Below are positions 55,386-63,829 of a stretch of 64,000 bases of DNA, one piece after another; the first letter of the stretch is position 1; each line of letters opens with the position of its first letter. Source of the DNA: Phycisphaerales bacterium (GTDB taxonomy: Bacteria > Planctomycetota > Phycisphaerae > UBA1845 > UTPLA1); assembly GCA_020639075.1 (NCBI GenBank), contig JACKHI010000001.1, positions 2,604,001 through 2,668,000 of the forward strand, given 5' to 3'. The translations under genes and the position numbers were made by a program. The notes under the pieces were generated by a model. The model was not told where the DNA came from, searched no databases, and saw nothing but the letters and a program-made list of their open reading frames with translations.

Positions 55386-56446
55386 TGCACTCGCGCACTC
55401 TCAACATCCGCCGACGGACTCAATGACGACGCTGAATGCGACACGATCGCGAAGCGACCGCGCCGCGTCACACGTACGCCCGCCGCCAGCTCCGCGACTG
55501 CAATCGGCTTGTCTCCGACAATCACCCGCGACGCCGCCTGCAATCGTTCGAACCCGACGTCGCCGCGCCCGCGATCAAGCCGATCGATCGCCATCCCGAC
55601 GACCTGCATGCGAGTCAATTCGCGCTCGCCCGCCAACAACTCCGCATCGAAGTGAATCTCATCGGGCGAACATTCGACGCAGCAACGTGCATACGCCTCC
55701 CTCGCCAATGCGTCGATGACTTCCGACGCCTGCTTCGCCAATGCGCCCAATCGCACCATCGCCGTCACGACCTGCGGATTGATTTCCCGCTCGATCGTCG
55801 GCATCACGTCGTGCCGAATCCGGTTCCGCGTCGCCGCCAAGACGTCGTCGTTCGTGTCATCATGCATGTATGCCAACGCGCGGCGTTCCAGATAGGCCGC
55901 ACAATCGCTACGCCGGAAGCCCAACATTGGCCGGATCAACTGTACGCGCGAATCGCCGCTTAACAACCGCGATTCCGGAATGCCCGAAAGTCCATTCAAC
56001 CCCGTCCCGCGCAGCACGCGATGCAGAATCGTCTCCGCCTGATCGTCGGCATGATGGGCGACAGCCAGCGCATCCGCGCCGACGTCCGCGCACACACCTT
56101 CGAGGAACGAATACCGCGCTTTGCGCCCTGTCTCCTCGATCGACTCCCCCGTCTCGCGCGACAAGGTCGGTACATCCACAAAATCGCCGTGAAACGCGAC
56201 GCCCGCCGCAACGGCGGTCGATTCGACAAACGCCATCATCTCCCGCGAATTGTGCGGGATCCCATGATCGAGATGCGCCACATGCAGCGTCCAGTCGCGC
56301 TTGCGCAATTCGCGCACGCGCAATAGTCCGTGCAACAGCGCCATCGAGTCCGCACCGCCGGAAATCGCGCAGACAACCACGCCGCTGTCGCCGAGCAGGC
56401 GAAGCATCGCATCGTCGAGCTGTTTGTGGAAGTGTCTTGTGTCCAC
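55382..56446 (-). CDS. tilS: tRNA(Ile)-lysidine synthase
   Basis: A protein of about 354 residues with the ATP-binding PP-loop SGGADSMALLHGL (from residue 29). Family motifs follow: HVAHLDHGIPHNSR, FVDVPTLSRETGESIEETGRKARYSFL and AVAHHADDQAETILHRVLRGTGLNGLSGI. TilS converts C34 of tRNA-Ile(CAU) to lysidine so it reads AUA. The GTG at 56446 gives a normal N-terminal length; a TTG at 56479 overlapping the rlmN stop is possible. The start has no strong ribosome-binding site. Confidence 0.9.
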   Translation of the reverse strand: MDTRHFHKQLDDAMLRLLGDSGVVVCAISGGADSMALLHGLLRVRELRKRDWTLHVAHLDHGIPHNSREMMAFVESTAVAAGVAFHGDFVDVPTLSRETGESIEETGRKARYSFLEGVCADVGADALAVAHHADDQAETILHRVLRGTGLNGLSGIPESRLLSGDSRVQLIRPMLGFRRSDCAAYLERRALAYMHDDTNDDVLAATRNRIRHDVMPTIEREINPQVVTAMVRLGALAKQASEVIDALAREAYARCCVECSPDEIHFDAELLAGERELTRMQVVGMAIDRLDRGRGDVGFERLQAASRVIVGDKPIAVAELAAGVRVTRRGRFAIVSHSASSLSPSADVESARVQ

Positions 56447-56468
56447 GGCGTGAATTGTCGCCGCAACG

Positions 56469-57563
56469 TCAGCCGTCAACAACCGGCAGGGAAATCCCGC
56501 CCTGCGATTGCATCTCCCGCCGCCGCAACTGGCCGCAGGCCGCGTCGATGTCCTTCCCGCGCGACCTGCGAATATGAGCGTTGACGCCCAGCGACCGGAG
56601 CCGCTCCTGAAACGCATGCGCCGCCTCCGCGGAAGGCCGCTTGTACGGCAGCGGATCGACAGGGTTGTATCGCAGCAGATTCACATTGCAGCGCAGTCGC
56701 TTCACGAAGCCCGCCAACTCCCGCGCATTCGCGTCCGAGTCGTTCGTTCCCGCCAGCAGCGTGTACTCCAGCGTGATCTCGCGGCCTGTCGTCTCGAAAT
56801 ACACGCGGCATGCGTCGGTCAGTTCCCGAATGCTGATCTTCTCCGCCCACGGGATCAGTTCCTGTCGCAACGCATCATTCGGTGCATGCAGCGACAGCGC
56901 CAGATTGAGCTGATACCCCTCGTGCGCCAGCTTGCGAATCTGCTTCGGCAGCCCCACGGTGCTGATCGTGATCTTCCTCGCGCCGATGCCCAGCCCCCAT
57001 TCGGCGTTAATAATCTCGACGGACGCGAGCACGTTGTCGTAATTCGCCAGCGGCTCGCCCAGCCCCATGAAGACGATGTTCGACAGCCGATCCCCCGCCG
57101 CCAACGCTTCTCGCCGTGCGTGCAGCGCCTGCTCAATGATCTGCCCCGTCGAGAGATTGCGCTGGAGCCCGTCGAGACCGCTGGCGCAGAAGCGGCAACC
57201 GACAGGGCAGCCAACCTGCGAACTGAGGCAGGCCGTCTTCTGCTTGTCCATCGGGATCATGACGCATTCGCTCGTCGCGCCGTCGGGCCAGCGCAGCAGA
57301 AGTTTGACGGTGCCATCGGTGGAAGCGGCGCGCCGAACGACTTCGCTTGAGTAGATGACGAACTGATCGGCAAGCCGCTCGCGCAGCGCCTTGGAGAGGT
57401 TCGTCATCTCCTCCCACGACGTCGCGCCGCGCTCGTAGACCCACTGAAGAATCTGCTTCGCGCGATAGGCCGGTTCGCCCATTTCCTTGAGCGCCGCCGC
57501 GAGCGAATCGGGCGTCATGTCGAGCAGTTGCCGTTTGAGTTGTCCGCCTGTTTCACTAACCAT
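56469..57563 (-). CDS. rlmN: 23S rRNA/tRNA adenine-C2 methyltransferase (radical SAM)
   Basis: A 364-residue radical SAM enzyme that methylates C2 of A2503 in 23S rRNA and A37 in some tRNAs. The cluster motif CxxxCxxC is CPVGCRFC (SSQVGCPVGCRFCASGLDG). Other landmarks are NIVFMGLGEPLANYDNV, ITISTVGLPKQIRKLA, LNLALSLHAPND, ITLEYTLLAGTNDS and the C-terminal INAHIRRSRGKDIDAACGQL-like segment with the catalytic Cys. Length is typical. It is followed directly by tilS on the same strand. Confidence 0.96.
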   Translation of the reverse strand: MVSETGGQLKRQLLDMTPDSLAAALKEMGEPAYRAKQILQWVYERGATSWEEMTNLSKALRERLADQFVIYSSEVVRRAASTDGTVKLLLRWPDGATSECVMIPMDKQKTACLSSQVGCPVGCRFCASGLDGLQRNLSTGQIIEQALHARREALAAGDRLSNIVFMGLGEPLANYDNVLASVEIINAEWGLGIGARKITISTVGLPKQIRKLAHEGYQLNLALSLHAPNDALRQELIPWAEKISIRELTDACRVYFETTGREITLEYTLLAGTNDSDANARELAGFVKRLRCNVNLLRYNPVDPLPYKRPSAEAAHAFQERLRSLGVNAHIRRSRGKDIDAACGQLRRREMQSQGGISLPVVDG

Positions 57564-57579
57564 TCAAGCCCACACAATC

Positions 57580-57757
57580 GGGTGCCACTGCTGTGTCAGC
57601 CGTGCAGAACACGAGCGACGTCACGAAACGCCGGGCCATCCACGGGTTCCGTTCCGACCGCTTCGCGGTCTTCACTCCACCCGTGGCTACGATCCGCCGC
57701 TCCTTCGGAGCGAGTTGTTCCGGGTGCCACTGCTCTCAAGCAGTGCAGGAGTCGAGA
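57580..57757. repeat. Composite repeat island downstream of the Cys-rich orphan gene
   Basis: Two GGGTGCCACTGC-type elements (about 57580-57612 and 57730-57756) flank a composite block at about 57650-57715. The second element contains a stem CACTGCT/AGCAGTG. The block also occurs at 1011-1070 and, inverted, at 58505-58590. No gene is visible here. Confidence 0.65.
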
Positions 57758-57792
57758 AAACGCATGCGACTCCGGCTGCCCGACCTTTTGAT

Positions 57793-58320
57793 TCACTCAT
57801 CCGAAGTCACTTCGACCTGCGCCGGGTCGGGTCTGAACCGATCAAAGACCGCGCGAATTGACTCGCGATCCTTACGATTTACAAACCCCCAAAGCTCGCT
57901 CGCCGCCTCGGGGTGCTCTTTCGCATATTCCAGGATCCTTGGTCGCCAGACACCATCATAGTCCGGAATGTCTGCCGTCAATCGCAAATGACATCCGGTC
58001 GGACACCATATTGCCCCTCTGTGCCGACACCAAAGTATCGAATCCTTATTCATATGAGTACACGGCCGCCCCAAATCTCGCAGGATGAACTCGAGTGACG
58101 ACGGCGTCTCACTTGTCGTTTGGCTGACCGGGATGTTCAGCACGCGATACTGATACGCCACAGTCTCGCGACAACAGGCCTCGCATCTCTCGACAACCAT
58201 GGTCCAAGTGATGCCGTACCACCAGAACAGCAGCAATAGGAACCCAGTGACCGGCCACTTCACCGCCCGCCAAACCCGCCGCCCCCACGGCTGCTCGATC
58301 TCGAAATCGACCTCGACCAT
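57793..58320 (-). CDS. Cys-rich membrane-anchored orphan protein
   Basis: A 175-residue protein with one N-terminal membrane helix (VTGFLLLLFWWYGITWTMVV, about residue 24). Cysteine motifs follow: ERCEACCRE, then GRPCTHM, LWCRHRGAIWCPTGCHLRL. The cysteine pattern could bind metal or form disulfides. The C-terminus is charged and helical. GGAGG six bases before the ATG at 58320 supports this start. The gene lies between rlmN and pyrH and is bracketed by repeat islands on both sides, so it may be a recent insertion. I recognise no family. Confidence 0.65.
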   Translation of the reverse strand: MVEVDFEIEQPWGRRVWRAVKWPVTGFLLLLFWWYGITWTMVVERCEACCRETVAYQYRVLNIPVSQTTSETPSSLEFILRDLGRPCTHMNKDSILWCRHRGAIWCPTGCHLRLTADIPDYDGVWRPRILEYAKEHPEAASELWGFVNRKDRESIRAVFDRFRPDPAQVEVTSDE

Positions 58321-58424
58321 CACCAGCCTCCGGATCCTGAAGCCAATTTAGAGTCTACCGCCGACCAACTGGGATGTGTCGGAAAAACGCAGAAGCTGGT
58401 CCGCCGCGAACAGCCGCACATGTC

Positions 58425-58657
58425 GACCTTAAAGGTGAGGCTGTCCGGGAATTCGAGTGAGGATTTCCGATTTGCAGAACCGTCCTAAACGCCAGTGTTT
58501 TTAAGGCCAACACAGCTCCGAAGGAGCGACAGTTTTTAGCCACGGGTGGAGCGGAGACCGCATAGCGGTCGGAGCGCAACCCGTGGTTAGCGTTTTTTCC
58601 CTCGGGCTTAGCCCTGAAAGGGCGACACAATTCCCGGACAGTCTCACCTTCAGGGTC
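58425..58657. repeat. Composite inverted repeat island upstream of the Cys-rich orphan gene
   Basis: The motif CCCGGACAGYCTCACC is present inverted at 58425-58455 and direct at 58628-58657, forming the ends of the island. Between them is an inverted copy of the composite block seen at 1011-1070 and 57650-57715 (CTCCGAAGGAGC, CCACGGGTGGAGC, CGCATAGCGGTCGG). No gene is visible. Confidence 0.65.
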
Positions 58658-58708
58658 GGCATGGCACCCTGCGTCAGCCCACTCGATCCCTATGCAAGCA
58701 ACGCCCAC

Positions 58709-59458
58709 CTAATCCCCAATCAACGTCCCCACCTTCTGCCCCAGCACTGCCTTCCGCATGTTCCCCGTCTCCATCAGGTTGAACACGAGAATCGGAACGC
58801 CGTGCTGCTGGCACATGTCGATCGCCGAGACGTCCATCACTTTCAACCGCTTGTCGATCACTTCGTTGTAGTCCAGCTTCGCCAACAGCTTCGCGCCGGC
58901 ATCCTTTACAGGGTCCGCCGTGTATACGCCGTCGACCTTCGTCGCCTTGCACAACACGTCGGCGCCGATCTCCACGGCGCCCAGCGCCGCCGCCGTGTCC
59001 GTCGTCACGAACGGCCGACCGGTGCCCGCCGCCAGGATCACGACGCGTCCCTTCTCCAGGTGCCGGATGCAGCGCCGGCGGATGAAATTCTCGCACGCAC
59101 TATGAATCGCGATCGACGACTGCACGCGCACGGGCTGCCCCATATCCTCCAGCACGTCCTGCAGCGCGAGGGCGTTGATGACTGTCGCCAGCATGCCCAT
59201 GTAATGCGCCGTCGCCTCCTGGATCCGCGCCTCGCTCGCAATCGTGGCGCCGCGCAGAAAGTTCCCGCCGCCGACGACGACGGCCACTTCCACACCGATC
59301 TCGCGAACGGACATGATCTCCTTCGCAATCGCGCGCAGCGCCGTCCCGTCGATGCCCGTCTCGCCCTTCCTGCACAATCCTTCGCCGGAGATCTTCAGCA
59401 GCACTCGCTGATATTGAGGTTTCTTCTTCGCCGTCCGTGTCGCCTTCTTTGTAGCCAT
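58709..59458 (-). CDS. pyrH: UMP kinase
   Basis: A 249-residue amino-acid-kinase-fold enzyme that phosphorylates UMP to UDP. A short basic start (MATKKATRTAKKKPQ) precedes the first strand RVLLKISGEGL. Further motifs are VVVGGGNFLRG, ILAAGTGRPFVTTDTAAALGAVEIGADVLCKATKVDGVYTADP and VMDVSAIDMCQQHGVPILVFN. The ATG at 59458 gives normal length plus the basic extension. It follows tsf but is separated from it by an intrinsic terminator, so it may rely on read-through or its own promoter. Confidence 0.96.
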   Translation of the reverse strand: MATKKATRTAKKKPQYQRVLLKISGEGLCRKGETGIDGTALRAIAKEIMSVREIGVEVAVVVGGGNFLRGATIASEARIQEATAHYMGMLATVINALALQDVLEDMGQPVRVQSSIAIHSACENFIRRRCIRHLEKGRVVILAAGTGRPFVTTDTAAALGAVEIGADVLCKATKVDGVYTADPVKDAGAKLLAKLDYNEVIDKRLKVMDVSAIDMCQQHGVPILVFNLMETGNMRKAVLGQKVGTLIGD

Positions 59459-59518
59459 TGCATCGTCCGAATGATTGAAATGCCTGTTCTGGTGCGTCGT
59501 CCACTCGCCGCACGCGCA

Positions 59519-59544
59519 TAAAAAAAGCCGCCCGAAAGCGGCTT
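59519..59544 (-). terminator. Rho-independent terminator after tsf
   Basis: On the minus strand AAGCCGC and GCGGCTT form a 7-bp stem around a TTTCGG-like loop, followed by a run of T (about 59521-59526 read in reverse). It lies 14 bases after the tsf stop and upstream of pyrH. Confidence 0.8.
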
Positions 59545-59557
59545 GATTCACGAAGCG

Positions 59558-60373
59558 TTATGCCAACGCCCCAACCTCGAACTTCAGGAAGCCCGTTATC
59601 TCGAAGCCGTTTTCTTTGGCATATTCGCCGACGCTCTTCTTGTCGTCCATGACGAACGGCTGCTCGACGAGCACGCGCTCGGCGAACCACTTGTCCATCT
59701 TGCCGGCGACAATCTTGTCGAGGATTTGCGGCGGCTTGCCCGCGGCCTCGGCCGACGCCTTCTCCTTCGCCTCTTTCACTGACGCCGCGTCCACGTCCTC
59801 TCGAACGCGGCCCGCAATGTCGGCCGTCGAAGCGATATGCATGCAAATGCTCTTGCCGGCATCGCCCGGCGCCGTCGTGCACGCGATCGCCGTGCCGATC
59901 TGCCCGTTGTGATGCACGTAGCAGGCGCTCGAACCTTCCATTCGCGCGAGCCGCTTGATCTGCATGTTCTCCTTGATGCGACCGAACGCATCCGTCAGGA
60001 AGTCCGTGACGCTCTGGCCGCTTTCCAGCTTGGAACTCTTGAACTGCTCGACGTCCGTGATGCCGGTCCGTACGCATTGCTCCGCCAGCTTGTCGGCGAG
60101 CGAACGGAAATCCGAGTTCGTCGCGACGAAATCCGTCTCGCAGCGCAGTTCGCATAGGGCGGCGCCCTTCTCGTCGGCGTACACGCCGATGCGGCCGTTG
60201 GCGGCCTCTTTCTCGCCGCGCTCCGACATTTTGCCGGCGAACTTCTTGCGCAGAATCTCCATCGCCGACGCTTCGTCGCCGTTCGCCTCGACCAGTGCGT
60301 TCTTCACGTCCATCATCGCGAGGCCGGTCTTCGTTCGCAGTTCCTGTACTTGCTTGGCAGATATCGCAGCCAT
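59558..60373 (-). CDS. tsf: Elongation factor Ts
   Basis: A 271-residue guanine-nucleotide-exchange factor for EF-Tu. Landmarks are the N-terminal UBA-like region (VQELRTKTGLAMMDVKNALVEANGDEASAMEILRKK), the TDFVA motif (ELRCETDFVATNSDF), and the core subdomains with KICMHIAS-like and WFAERVLVEQPFVMDDKKSV segments. The ATG at 60373 has AGGAG 11 bases upstream; the frame further upstream is not supported. It lies between rpsB and pyrH, the canonical order. Confidence 0.95.
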   Translation of the reverse strand: MAAISAKQVQELRTKTGLAMMDVKNALVEANGDEASAMEILRKKFAGKMSERGEKEAANGRIGVYADEKGAALCELRCETDFVATNSDFRSLADKLAEQCVRTGITDVEQFKSSKLESGQSVTDFLTDAFGRIKENMQIKRLARMEGSSACYVHHNGQIGTAIACTTAPGDAGKSICMHIASTADIAGRVREDVDAASVKEAKEKASAEAAGKPPQILDKIVAGKMDKWFAERVLVEQPFVMDDKKSVGEYAKENGFEITGFLKFEVGALA

Positions 60374-60492
60374 GCTCTTCGTCTCTCCTGGGGGTGCTAA
60401 TCCGGATGTAGAAATCGCCGCGGCGGCGACGTTCGCGCCAGCCGCGGCGATCATGTCTTCATACAACTTGATGCCGTGTCAGACCAAGCGGC

Positions 60493-61377
60493 CTACGACA
60501 CGCCATCCGATACTTCGGCAGGCCGACTTTCGGCATCCATCGTGGGTGCGGCGCCGGAAACGCTCTCGGCCTCTCCAGCATCGTCGCCCGAATGCTCGCC
60601 ATCGGCGACGCTCGACGTCGATGCACGCTTCGATCGCCGTCGATGGCCGGGACCGCCGGCCGACTGCTCGCCGTCCTTTTCCGCTTCGGCTTGCCGACCG
60701 CGCTTGCCCAATTCGGCTGCATCCGCCAACTGCGAGATGATCAGCTCGATGCCGCGCATGGCGTCGTCGTTGCCCGGAATCAGAATGTCCGCGCCGTCCG
60801 GATCGCTGTCCGTGTCAACAAGGCAGACTGTCGGGATGCGCAGCTTCGCGGCTTCCTTGACAGCAATGTGCTCGCGCTTGATGTCGACCAGCACGATCGC
60901 GCCCGGGACCTTCGTCATCCGACGAATGCCGTCCAGGTTTCGTGCGATCTTCTCGCGCTCCCGCGCGATGCGCGACTGCTCTTTCTTGCTGAAATTCTTG
61001 CTTTCGCCCGTCTTTTCGAGTGTTTCAAGATGCTCCAGGCGACCGAGTCGCGAACGGATCGTCTTGAAGTTTGTGAGGGTACCGCCCAGCCACCGCTCAT
61101 TCACGTAGTGCATTCCTACGCGCTCAGCATGCTTTGCCACGGAGTCTCGAGCCTGGCGCTTCGTGCCGACAAACAGCACGTCCTGGCCGGCCGATACGAC
61201 TGCCGTTACGAATTTCTTCGCTCGAAGCAGGCCTTTCACGGTCTCGCGGATGTCGATGATGTGAATCGAATTCCGTTTGCCGAAGATGTAGGGACCCATC
61301 TTGGGGTTCCACCGACTCGCGCGGTGCCCAAAGTGGATGCCCGCATCAATCAACTCACGGACCAACGCTGACGACAA
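60493..61377 (-). CDS. rpsB: 30S ribosomal protein S2
   Basis: A 294-residue protein with the S2 signatures AGIHFGHRASRWNPKMGPYIFGKRNSIHIIDIRET, VLFVGTKRQARDSV, YVNERWLGGTLTNFKTI, VPGAIVLVDIKREHIAVKEA and PTVCLVDTDSDPD. The start is TTG at 61377, with GGAGG six bases upstream leaving little doubt. The last 60 residues are a low-complexity tail rich in Glu, Asp, Ser and Ala, absent in E. coli S2 (241 residues). It leads the rpsB-tsf transcript from the promoter at 61437-61465. Confidence 0.96.
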   Translation of the reverse strand: MSSALVRELIDAGIHFGHRASRWNPKMGPYIFGKRNSIHIIDIRETVKGLLRAKKFVTAVVSAGQDVLFVGTKRQARDSVAKHAERVGMHYVNERWLGGTLTNFKTIRSRLGRLEHLETLEKTGESKNFSKKEQSRIAREREKIARNLDGIRRMTKVPGAIVLVDIKREHIAVKEAAKLRIPTVCLVDTDSDPDGADILIPGNDDAMRGIELIISQLADAAELGKRGRQAEAEKDGEQSAGGPGHRRRSKRASTSSVADGEHSGDDAGEAESVSGAAPTMDAESRPAEVSDGVS

Positions 61378-61411
61378 ATGTCACCTCCTAAATCAGGGGT
61401 TTCCGGGTTCT

Positions 61412-61465
61412 GCGCAAAATTGCGCCAAGACTCGTAAGGATAAGTGGATAACGGAAAACCGTCAA
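61412..61465 (-). promoter_or_regulatory. rpsB promoter and palindromic leader
   Basis: On the minus strand TTGACG (61460-61465) and TATCCT (61437-61442) are spaced by 17 bases, a good sigma70-type promoter. Transcription would start near 61430. The leader contains the perfect palindrome GCGCAATTTTGCGC (61412-61425), about 35 bases before the TTG start, which could be a site for autoregulation by S2 or a simple hairpin. Confidence 0.6.
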
Positions 61466-61510
61466 CGAATGGGCAGCTCCCCATTCCGGCCATCCGACTG
61501 CCGATTTCGC

Positions 61511-61595
61511 CGGGTGCCACTGCCAGGTGCCACTGCTTTCAAGCAGTGCCGGACGCGAACCCGGGTGCCACTGCTCTCAAGCAGTGCAGGGCGCG
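61511..61595. repeat. Tandem GGGTGCCACTGC-type hairpin repeats
   Basis: Two full elements and one truncated one lie in tandem: a truncated copy at 61511-61524, a full copy with CACTGCT-TTCA-AGCAGTG at about 61525-61552, and another full copy at about 61562-61590. Each full copy forms a 7-bp stem with a four-base loop. They lie between the rpsB promoter and lpxB. No gene is visible in 61466-61834. Confidence 0.7.
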
Positions 61596-61834
61596 AAGAA
61601 GTCCAAGTAGTTGAAAATCGCCAATTCGTCAACAAAATCGCGTTACCTGAATCGCCGCCATCGGGCCATCCGCCCGCCCGCCCCTGTTCGTCGCATCAAT
61701 CGCCAGAATCCCATGCCGAGGTCACGCAATGCCGCGTCCAAATTCCAGAACCCGAAAGTCCGATTCTGAATCGAAGTTTCGCTATTTATCGGACGTCTTG
61801 CCGTTCCGCCGTTTTGCTACCATGCTCCCGCAAA

Positions 61835-63052
61835 ATGACCATGACCGCCGACGATCTCACTTCGACCATGCCGCCCTCCGCCAACGCACAGGCTCCGCGC
61901 ATTTTCGTCAGCGTCGCCGAGCAAAGCGCGGATGAGCACGCCGCGATTCTCGTTCGCGCGTTCAAACAATCGCACCCCGACGCCAGATTCAGCGGGCTCG
62001 CCGGCCCCGCCCTTCAGGCCGAGGGCGCAGAGTCCTTTGAGAACCTGACCGGCCAGTCCGCCATGGCTGCCGCCGCATTCAAGAAAATCCCTTGGGCGCT
62101 GCGCCTGATGCGTCGCGTTCGACGCTACCTGAACGCCGAACATTACGACGCCGCCGTCCTCGTCGATTCCCCCGCGCTTCATCTGCCCATGGCGAAGATC
62201 TGCCAGAGCCTCGGCATTCCCGTGCTCTTCTTCATCGCACCGCAGACGTGGGCGTGGGGACCGCCGAATTGGCGCAACCAACGCATCCGCAAGCGCGTCG
62301 ATCGACTCGCCTGTATCTGGCCCTTTGAAGAACCCTACTTTCAAAACGCCGGTATCAACGCCAGATACGTCGGGCATCCCTCATTCGATCGGCTCGCCGC
62401 GGTCGACGTCAGCCAGCAGGCCATCGACGGTCATCGACTCGGCGCCCAGCAGGTCATCTCATTGCTGCCGGGCTCGCGTCCGCACGTCATCAACGAAGTT
62501 CTGCCGGGACAGCTCGAAATCGCCACGGCCCTCGCGCGACGCTTTGCGAAACTCCGCGTCCTCGCCGTCGCAGCGAATGACGACGCGCGAAATCGAATCG
62601 AAGAACTGAACAAGAAACTCGCGCCAAACCTCCCGATCACTTTGCTCCAGGGAGACGACGCACGAGCAGAAGCGATCCGGGCCGCCGATCTCGTCCTCGT
62701 CGCGTCGGGCACTGTCACGCTCGAAGTCGCCTACTGGGCGACGCCCATGATCGTCATGTACAACTCGAATCGCTGGCTCTATCGCCTCATCGGTCGCTGG
62801 CTCATCCGCACACCGTGGCTGTCGATACCAAACATCGTCGCGCAGCGCGATCTGGTTCCGGAGTACATGCCGTACTACACATCGACCGCCCCGATCGCGG
62901 CCCAGGCGATCGACTGGCTCAGCAATCCCCTCGCGCGACAACGCATCCGCGACGATTTGCGCCGCACGATTCAACCCCTGGTCAAAACCGGCGCCGCCGC
63001 CAACGCCGCCGAAGAACTCCGGCAACTCCTTCAACAATCAAAACGCAAGTAA
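61835..63052 (+). CDS. lpxB: Lipid-A-disaccharide synthase
   Basis: A 405-residue GT-B glycosyltransferase that joins UDP-2,3-diacylglucosamine and lipid X to form the lipid A disaccharide. Family motifs are SVAEQSADEHAA near the start (with E and D of the usual GExSGD motif), VDSPALHLPMAK, VLFFIAPQTWAWGPPN, CIWPFEEPYF, YVGHPSFDRL and SLLPGSRPHVI. LVASGTVTLEVAYWATPMIVMY is the C-terminal UDP-binding site. The ATG at 61835 has a second Met two codons on, and neither has a clear ribosome-binding site. Together with lptF and lptG it indicates lipid A in the outer membrane. Confidence 0.93.
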   Translation: MTMTADDLTSTMPPSANAQAPRIFVSVAEQSADEHAAILVRAFKQSHPDARFSGLAGPALQAEGAESFENLTGQSAMAAAAFKKIPWALRLMRRVRRYLNAEHYDAAVLVDSPALHLPMAKICQSLGIPVLFFIAPQTWAWGPPNWRNQRIRKRVDRLACIWPFEEPYFQNAGINARYVGHPSFDRLAAVDVSQQAIDGHRLGAQQVISLLPGSRPHVINEVLPGQLEIATALARRFAKLRVLAVAANDDARNRIEELNKKLAPNLPITLLQGDDARAEAIRAADLVLVASGTVTLEVAYWATPMIVMYNSNRWLYRLIGRWLIRTPWLSIPNIVAQRDLVPEYMPYYTSTAPIAAQAIDWLSNPLARQRIRDDLRRTIQPLVKTGAAANAAEELRQLLQQSKRK

Positions 63053-63055
63053 AAC

Positions 63056-63180
63056 TGGGTGCCACTGCTCTCAAGCAGTGCGGCGCTCGCGGCAACCGCC
63101 GCTGGTGCGAGATTCCCTTCGCTCGGCTGGTGCGAGAATCCCTTCTCGCACCCACTCCCCGCGGGAATCCCTTCCCGCCA
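63056..63180. repeat. Repeat elements between lpxB and the peroxidase-like gene
   Basis: A GGGTGCCACTGC-type hairpin at about 63058-63080 is followed by a second kind of short element, AATCCCTT flanked by variable complementary arms: GCGAGA/TCTCGC (63131-63150) and GCGGGA/TCCCGC (63162-63178). No gene is visible. Confidence 0.6.
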
Positions 63181-63232
63181 AGCTGAGAAACGCACTCCCG
63201 CCCGACAAGACCAACACCGCATGCGCAATGAA

Positions 63233-63256
63233 AAAGGACGGAAAATTCCGTCCTTT
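63233..63256. terminator. Bidirectional terminator hairpin
   Basis: AAAGGACGGA (63233-63242) and TCCGTCCTTT (63247-63256) form a 10-bp stem with a four-base loop. On the minus strand it is followed by five T, which suits the convergent peroxidase-like gene. On the plus strand a weaker CTCA follows, but the same hairpin can end lpxB transcripts. Confidence 0.75.
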
Positions 63257-63289
63257 CTCATACATCCTAATTTTAGACAATCGTCGCAA

Positions 63290-63829
63290 TTACGCCAGCT
63301 TCGGCGCCGGCGGAAAATCAACGACCGTCCCAGCAATATGATTGAAGTAGTTCGTGAACAGGTTGATTGCGATGACCGCCACGATTTCCACGATCTGCTG
63401 ATCGTTGAAGCCCGCGTCGCGCAACGCATTCACGTCGCCGTCGCCCACGTTGCCGCGCTTCTCGACGACGTTTTGCGCGAACTTAATCGCGGCCTGCGCA
63501 TTCGCGTCGCTTGCCTTGCCCTGTCGCGCCGCGAGCGTGTCATCCTGGCTGAGGCCGAGCGACGTGCCGATCGCCGTGTGAGCGGCCAGGCAGTAATCGC
63601 AGGAATTCGCCTGCCCCACCGCCAGCGCCAACTGCTCCCGCAGCTTGCCCGGCAGCGAAGTCGTCGCCATCGCACCGCTGAATCCCAGGTAAGCCTGCAG
63701 CGCCGCCGGTGCGTGTGCCAGCGTCAGAAAGATATTCGGCGTCTTGCCGAGCTTCTTCTTCACACCATCCAACAGCTCCTTCGCCTTATCGTCAGCATTG
63801 TTCGGATCGATCGGATTGATTCGCGCCAT
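63290..63829 (-). CDS. Alkylhydroperoxidase/carboxymuconolactone-decarboxylase-like protein (AhpD fold)
   Basis: A 179-residue cytoplasmic protein with the AhpD-fold active-site motif SCDYCLAAHT (CxxC followed by His). Flanking helices are AYLGFSGAMATTSLPGKLREQLALAVGQ and FNDQQIVEIVAVIAINLFTNYFNHI. It corresponds to the uncharacterised peroxidase-related or YciW-like group that uses the CxxC pair to reduce peroxides; the reductant is unknown. GGAG seven bases before the ATG at 63829 decides the start, since the frame extends upstream without support. Confidence 0.88.
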   Translation of the reverse strand: MARINPIDPNNADDKAKELLDGVKKKLGKTPNIFLTLAHAPAALQAYLGFSGAMATTSLPGKLREQLALAVGQANSCDYCLAAHTAIGTSLGLSQDDTLAARQGKASDANAQAAIKFAQNVVEKRGNVGDGDVNALRDAGFNDQQIVEIVAVIAINLFTNYFNHIAGTVVDFPPAPKLA

